A program made the position numbers and the translations under genes. From the NCBI GenBank assembly GCA_965218625.1, contig CBDCLG010000020.1, forward strand, positions 930,001 to 994,000: a stretch of DNA of 64,000 nucleotides. The letters run 5' to 3'. Positions 63,784-64,000 of the stretch are shown in pieces (the first letter of the stretch is position 1; every line of letters begins with the position of its first letter). This DNA comes from Bin5 sp965218625 (GTDB lineage: Bacteria > Chloroflexota > Anaerolineae > Caldilineales > Caldilineaceae). The notes beneath the pieces are model-generated. The model was not told where the DNA came from. It made no database searches and worked only from the letters and a program-made list of their open reading frames with translations.

Positions 63784-64000
63784 TCAGTTGGAGAAGAGTT
63801 GTCCGGTGGGGCCGATCGTCATTGACGGCAGCGCCTCCTGGCTCTCGATCATGTGCTCAAGCAGCTGGAGTTCCCGACCCAGGTAGTAGTTGCCCAATTC
63901 CAGGAGTTGCGGCACTCCGGGCAGGGCAAGCAGGCGCTGCTTGTCCTCTGGGCGCACTTGCAAAGTGATGGCGGTGAGAAAAGCCAGGCTGGTGGCGTCC
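63784..64000 (-). CDS. LON peptidase substrate-binding-domain protein, 3' end only
   Basis: The gene runs off the right edge; only the last 72 codons are seen, ending at the stop 63786-63784. The sequence 'ITLQVRPEDKQRLLALPGV' and 'LLELGNYYLGRELQLLEHM' matches the helical C-terminus of stand-alone LON substrate-binding-domain proteins. It has no protease domain in the visible part, so a full Lon protease is unlikely. Confidence 0.7.
   Translation of the reverse strand, partial: DATSLAFLTAITLQVRPEDKQRLLALPGVPQLLELGNYYLGRELQLLEHMIESQEALPSMTIGPTGQLFSN

Overview
The window is a GC-rich bacterial chromosome segment, most likely from an uncultured member of the Chloroflexota (Anaerolineae/Caldilineae-like). 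That placement is an inference: it rests on the gap-pgk-tpiA cluster, a C4 zinc-type S4, S14 and L36, the acetamidase, YfhO-like and TrpB2-like genes, and the overall codon use. No rRNA gene or named marker was compared. Most of the window is ordinary core genome. There are 32 ribosomal, secretion and transcription genes in one run, three tRNAs, glycolysis, and repair and cofactor genes. Small islands of accessory DNA sit between them.

Region by region. Positions 1-2320 hold a solitary gene with an HTH-like N-terminus, its own promoter and terminator, then about 0.8 kb of non-coding DNA with a 193-bp MITE-like element, an AT-rich palindrome and a 30-bp palindrome. Positions 2320-4042 are a thiolase/DUF35 pair. 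Positions 4401-7127 hold a lipoprotein gene and folC. Positions 7354-11633 are a glycolytic operon, gap-pgk-orf-tpiA-M50-like membrane protease. Positions 11680-14592 hold a TrpB2-like gene, trxA and a MoaB/Mog-domain gene, with a second MITE copy beside the trxA promoter.

Positions 14704-34862 are read entirely on the minus strand. A strong promoter at 34887-34914 precedes tRNA-Thr(TGT), tRNA-Tyr(GTA), tRNA-Thr(GGT), tuf, the S10, spc and alpha blocks, secY, adk, map, rpmJ, rpoA, truA, rplM and rpsI, ending in an intrinsic terminator. infA is not at its usual place between map and rpmJ.

Positions 35070-50663 carry uvrC, a large cNMP-binding/bPH membrane protein, a metallophosphoesterase, nadK, a degenerate J-domain/zinc-finger membrane protein, a secreted BNR-like protein, a possible structured RNA, a DUF58/SpoIIM/RDD group, radC, plsX (frameshifted) and eda (frameshifted). 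Positions 50740-55935 carry nnr, a Tat-exported molybdopterin oxidoreductase, a GNAT-VOC fusion and a DUF4037 gene. Positions 55939-58223 are a type II restriction-modification system of the NgoMIV family in visibly more AT-rich DNA. Positions 58322-64000 carry an amidohydrolase, a YfhO-like membrane protein, an acetamidase/formamidase and the end of a LON-domain gene.

The best leads beyond ordinary annotation are the two-copy MITE family with intact 10-bp target duplications, the structured-RNA candidate ahead of the DUF58 gene, the NgoMIV-type nuclease paired with an amino-methyltransferase, two promoters placed for leaderless mRNAs, the repetitive acidic tail on RpoA, and the cNMP-bPH protein. 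I found no CRISPR array and no clearly new multi-gene defence system.
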